The translations under genes were made by a program, and so were the position numbers. A DNA stretch of 42,258 nt, taken from NCBI GenBank assembly GCA_964622455.1, contig CAZUQP010000035.1, positions 1 through 42,258 on the forward strand, written 5' to 3'. This stretch comes from CAZUQP01 sp964622455 (GTDB lineage Bacteria > Pseudomonadota > Gammaproteobacteria > DSM-16500). Below, one piece after another: positions 41,024 to 42,258 of the stretch (its first letter is position 1; every line of letters begins with the position of its first letter). The notes below the pieces were generated by a model. The model was not told the DNA's origin, made no database searches, and saw only the letters and a program-made list of their open reading frames with translations.

Positions 41024-41052
41024 GTTATAAACGAAAAAATGAGAAAGCTCAA
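41024..41052 (-). promoter_or_regulatory. Predicted promoter of the small secreted protein
   Basis: Reading leftward, TTGAGC (41052-41047) and TATAAC (41029-41024) are 17 bases apart (4/6 and 5/6). Confidence 0.5.
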
Positions 41053-41064
41053 GTTGAGAAGTAC

Positions 41065-41538
41065 TTAGATATTTTTCACCAACACCAATGCATCTTCACG
41101 CTCTAATCCAGCTGGATAATAATTCTTTCGTTCTCCCACTTGGACAAATCCCATTTGCTGATAAAGATGAATGGCTCGTTGATTTGAACGACGAACTTCC
41201 AGATAAATCATGCGGATACCCTGCTGCTTTGCATCCATTAACACATGTTCTAGCAAACAGCGTCCCCATCCTTTTCCCTGAAAAGCAGGATCAATACCTA
41301 AATTAAGAATATGAGCTTCATGTATTGATCCCATGGATAACATGATAAAACCGATCAGTGTGTGTGGTTTTTCTTCTAAAATCCAGCAGTCGTAACCCGC
41401 TGTGAGACACCGTTTAAAAACATCTTCAGACCAAGGAGCAGCTTGGGTGGCCTGCTCAATCATAATCAGGGCAGGGATATCAAAATCAGTTGCTTTTCTG
41501 ATTCGATAATTTTGTTCTGAGGGCAATGATGGACTCAT
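41065..41538 (-). CDS. rimI: Ribosomal protein S18 alanine N-acetyltransferase-like GNAT
   Basis: 157 residues, RimI-type: YRIRKATDFDIPALIMIEQA, APWSEDVFKRCLTAGYDCWI, ILNLGIDPAFQGKGWGRCLL (acetyl-CoA loop), MIYLEVRRSNQRAIHLYQQM and GFVQVGERKNYYPAGLERED. Acetylates the N-terminus of S18 in E. coli. It lies opposite to the ATR gene with an 80-base gap. Confidence 0.9.
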   Translation of the reverse strand: MSPSLPSEQNYRIRKATDFDIPALIMIEQATQAAPWSEDVFKRCLTAGYDCWILEEKPHTLIGFIMLSMGSIHEAHILNLGIDPAFQGKGWGRCLLEHVLMDAKQQGIRMIYLEVRRSNQRAIHLYQQMGFVQVGERKNYYPAGLEREDALVLVKNI

Positions 41539-41618
41539 TTTTTCTTTCGACCAAAGGCCAAATGAAATGTTAGTATGAAGATTTCCTGCGAAAATCGCAA
41601 GAGTAGAAGGACAATTCT

Positions 41619-42164
41619 ATGGGTTACCGACTTTCAAAAATTTACACACGGACAGGTGATGATGGCAGTACAAGTATTGACGGAAAAAAACGCGTAGCAA
41701 AAAATGAAATACGGGTTGAAATACTTGGAACATTGGATGAATTAAATTGCGCAATCGGCTGTGTACTGTCAGAACTGAATATCGCTGCCGATGTTTATCA
41801 TTGCCTTGATCAAGTTCAGCATGCACTTTTTGATATAGGTGGCACCCTTTGTTTAAGAGATAAATTACTTATCACTCAAGATCATATTGAACATTTAGAA
41901 AAAACCATTGATGAATGGAATTTAACATTATCGCCCTTAAAAGAATTTTTATTGCCGCGTGGTACTCGGGCTTCTGCAGCCTGTCACTTAGCGCGCGCTA
42001 TTTGCAGACGCGCTGAACGCCATTTGGTTGCACTACATCAGGAAGAAAAAATAGCGCCTGAAATACTTTGTTATATTAATCGATTATCGGATGTATTATT
42101 TGTTGCAGCACGCATGCTTGCAAAAGAAGAAAATATACCCGAAACGTTGTGGAATCATCTGTAA
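41619..42164 (+). CDS. Cob(I)alamin adenosyltransferase (PduO/MMAB type)
   Basis: 181 residues. TRTGDDGSTSIDGKKRVAKN is the phosphate/ATP-binding loop at the N-terminus, then VEILGTLDELNCAIG. The C-terminal helix LPRGTRASAACHLARAICRR carries the conserved His/Arg pattern of PduO-type ATRs. It transfers adenosyl from ATP to cob(I)alamin. Ribosome-binding site AAGGA lies 7 bases upstream of the ATG. No B12-dependent enzyme is in the window. Confidence 0.88.
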   Translation: MGYRLSKIYTRTGDDGSTSIDGKKRVAKNEIRVEILGTLDELNCAIGCVLSELNIAADVYHCLDQVQHALFDIGGTLCLRDKLLITQDHIEHLEKTIDEWNLTLSPLKEFLLPRGTRASAACHLARAICRRAERHLVALHQEEKIAPEILCYINRLSDVLFVAARMLAKEENIPETLWNHL

Positions 42165-42220
42165 AAATCTAAACTTGATCTGACATTGACTGTCGAATTT
42201 ATTGTAGCAAGTTTTCGTGT

Positions 42221-42243
42221 TTTCAGGGCCTACGGCCCTGAAA
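42221..42243. repeat. Perfect 10-bp stem hairpin near the window end
   Basis: TTTCAGGGCC and GGCCCTGAAA around a TAC loop, 57 bases after the adenosyltransferase stop. There is no T-run. It may be a terminator of unusual type or a dispersed REP-like palindrome; one copy only is visible in the window. Confidence 0.5.
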
Positions 42244-42258
42244 CTAATTTAGCCCAGG

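Noticed and set aside
1..42258. CRISPR array, prophage or integrase
   Set aside because: No spaced repeats, phage structural genes, transposase or tyrosine/serine recombinase were seen.

Overview
The window is chromosomal DNA from an AT-rich gammaproteobacterium, most likely of the order Legionellales (Coxiella/Aquicella/Legionella-like). Evidence: the fmdB-DUF502-aspS-yebC-ruvC and ruvA-ruvB-tolQRA..tolB-pal-cpoB-queE housekeeping blocks, an outer membrane phospholipase A, type IV pilins and cobalamin adenosyltransferase, all AT-rich in codon use. Taxonomy is inferred from gene content only.

Layout. 1-3.7 kb is accessory: a ParD/ParE-type toxin-antitoxin pair (minus strand), a decayed dinD remnant, and an 877-residue protein that appears to fuse a tryptophan-dioxygenase/PrnB-like half to a kynureninase/class-V aminotransferase-like half. 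3.8-6.2 kb holds a tiny DUF1328 membrane protein, pldA, and an unrecognised 381-residue protein. 6.3-10.4 kb is, in my reading, a compact RiPP operon read leftward from one promoter: a 38-residue cysteine-free candidate precursor, an HExxH-motif modification protein, a short YcaO enzyme, an MFS exporter and a GyrI/SbmC-like effector-binding protein that may give self-protection. This is the most exciting system in the window.

10.4-17.7 kb is a leftward stress cluster, headed by clpB behind a convincing sigma-32-type promoter, followed by a universal stress protein, cbpA, cbpM, a PhzF-like protein, a GNAT-GrpB fusion and a nitronate monooxygenase. 17.8-28.2 kb holds a DUF1640-like protein, tRNA-Lys(UUU), queE, cpoB, pal, tolB, then a GGDEF/EAL protein and a phosphonatase-like HAD protein inserted between tolB and tolA, then tolA-tolR-tolQ, ruvB and ruvA.

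28.2-33.8 kb: a UPF0114 protein and a TumE/TumA-type toxin-antitoxin pair separate ruvA from ruvC. The TA pair is bounded by a 75-bp near-perfect direct repeat made of the 3' end of ruvC, which looks like a cassette inserted at the end of that gene. ruvC, yebC, aspS, a DUF502 protein and an FmdB zinc-ribbon protein follow. 33.9-42.2 kb contains an SDR, wrbA, two type IV pilin-like genes, lysS, prfB (with its programmed frameshift), prfC, a small secreted protein, rimI and a cobalamin adenosyltransferase. No rRNA, CRISPR array, intact transposase or integrase was seen.
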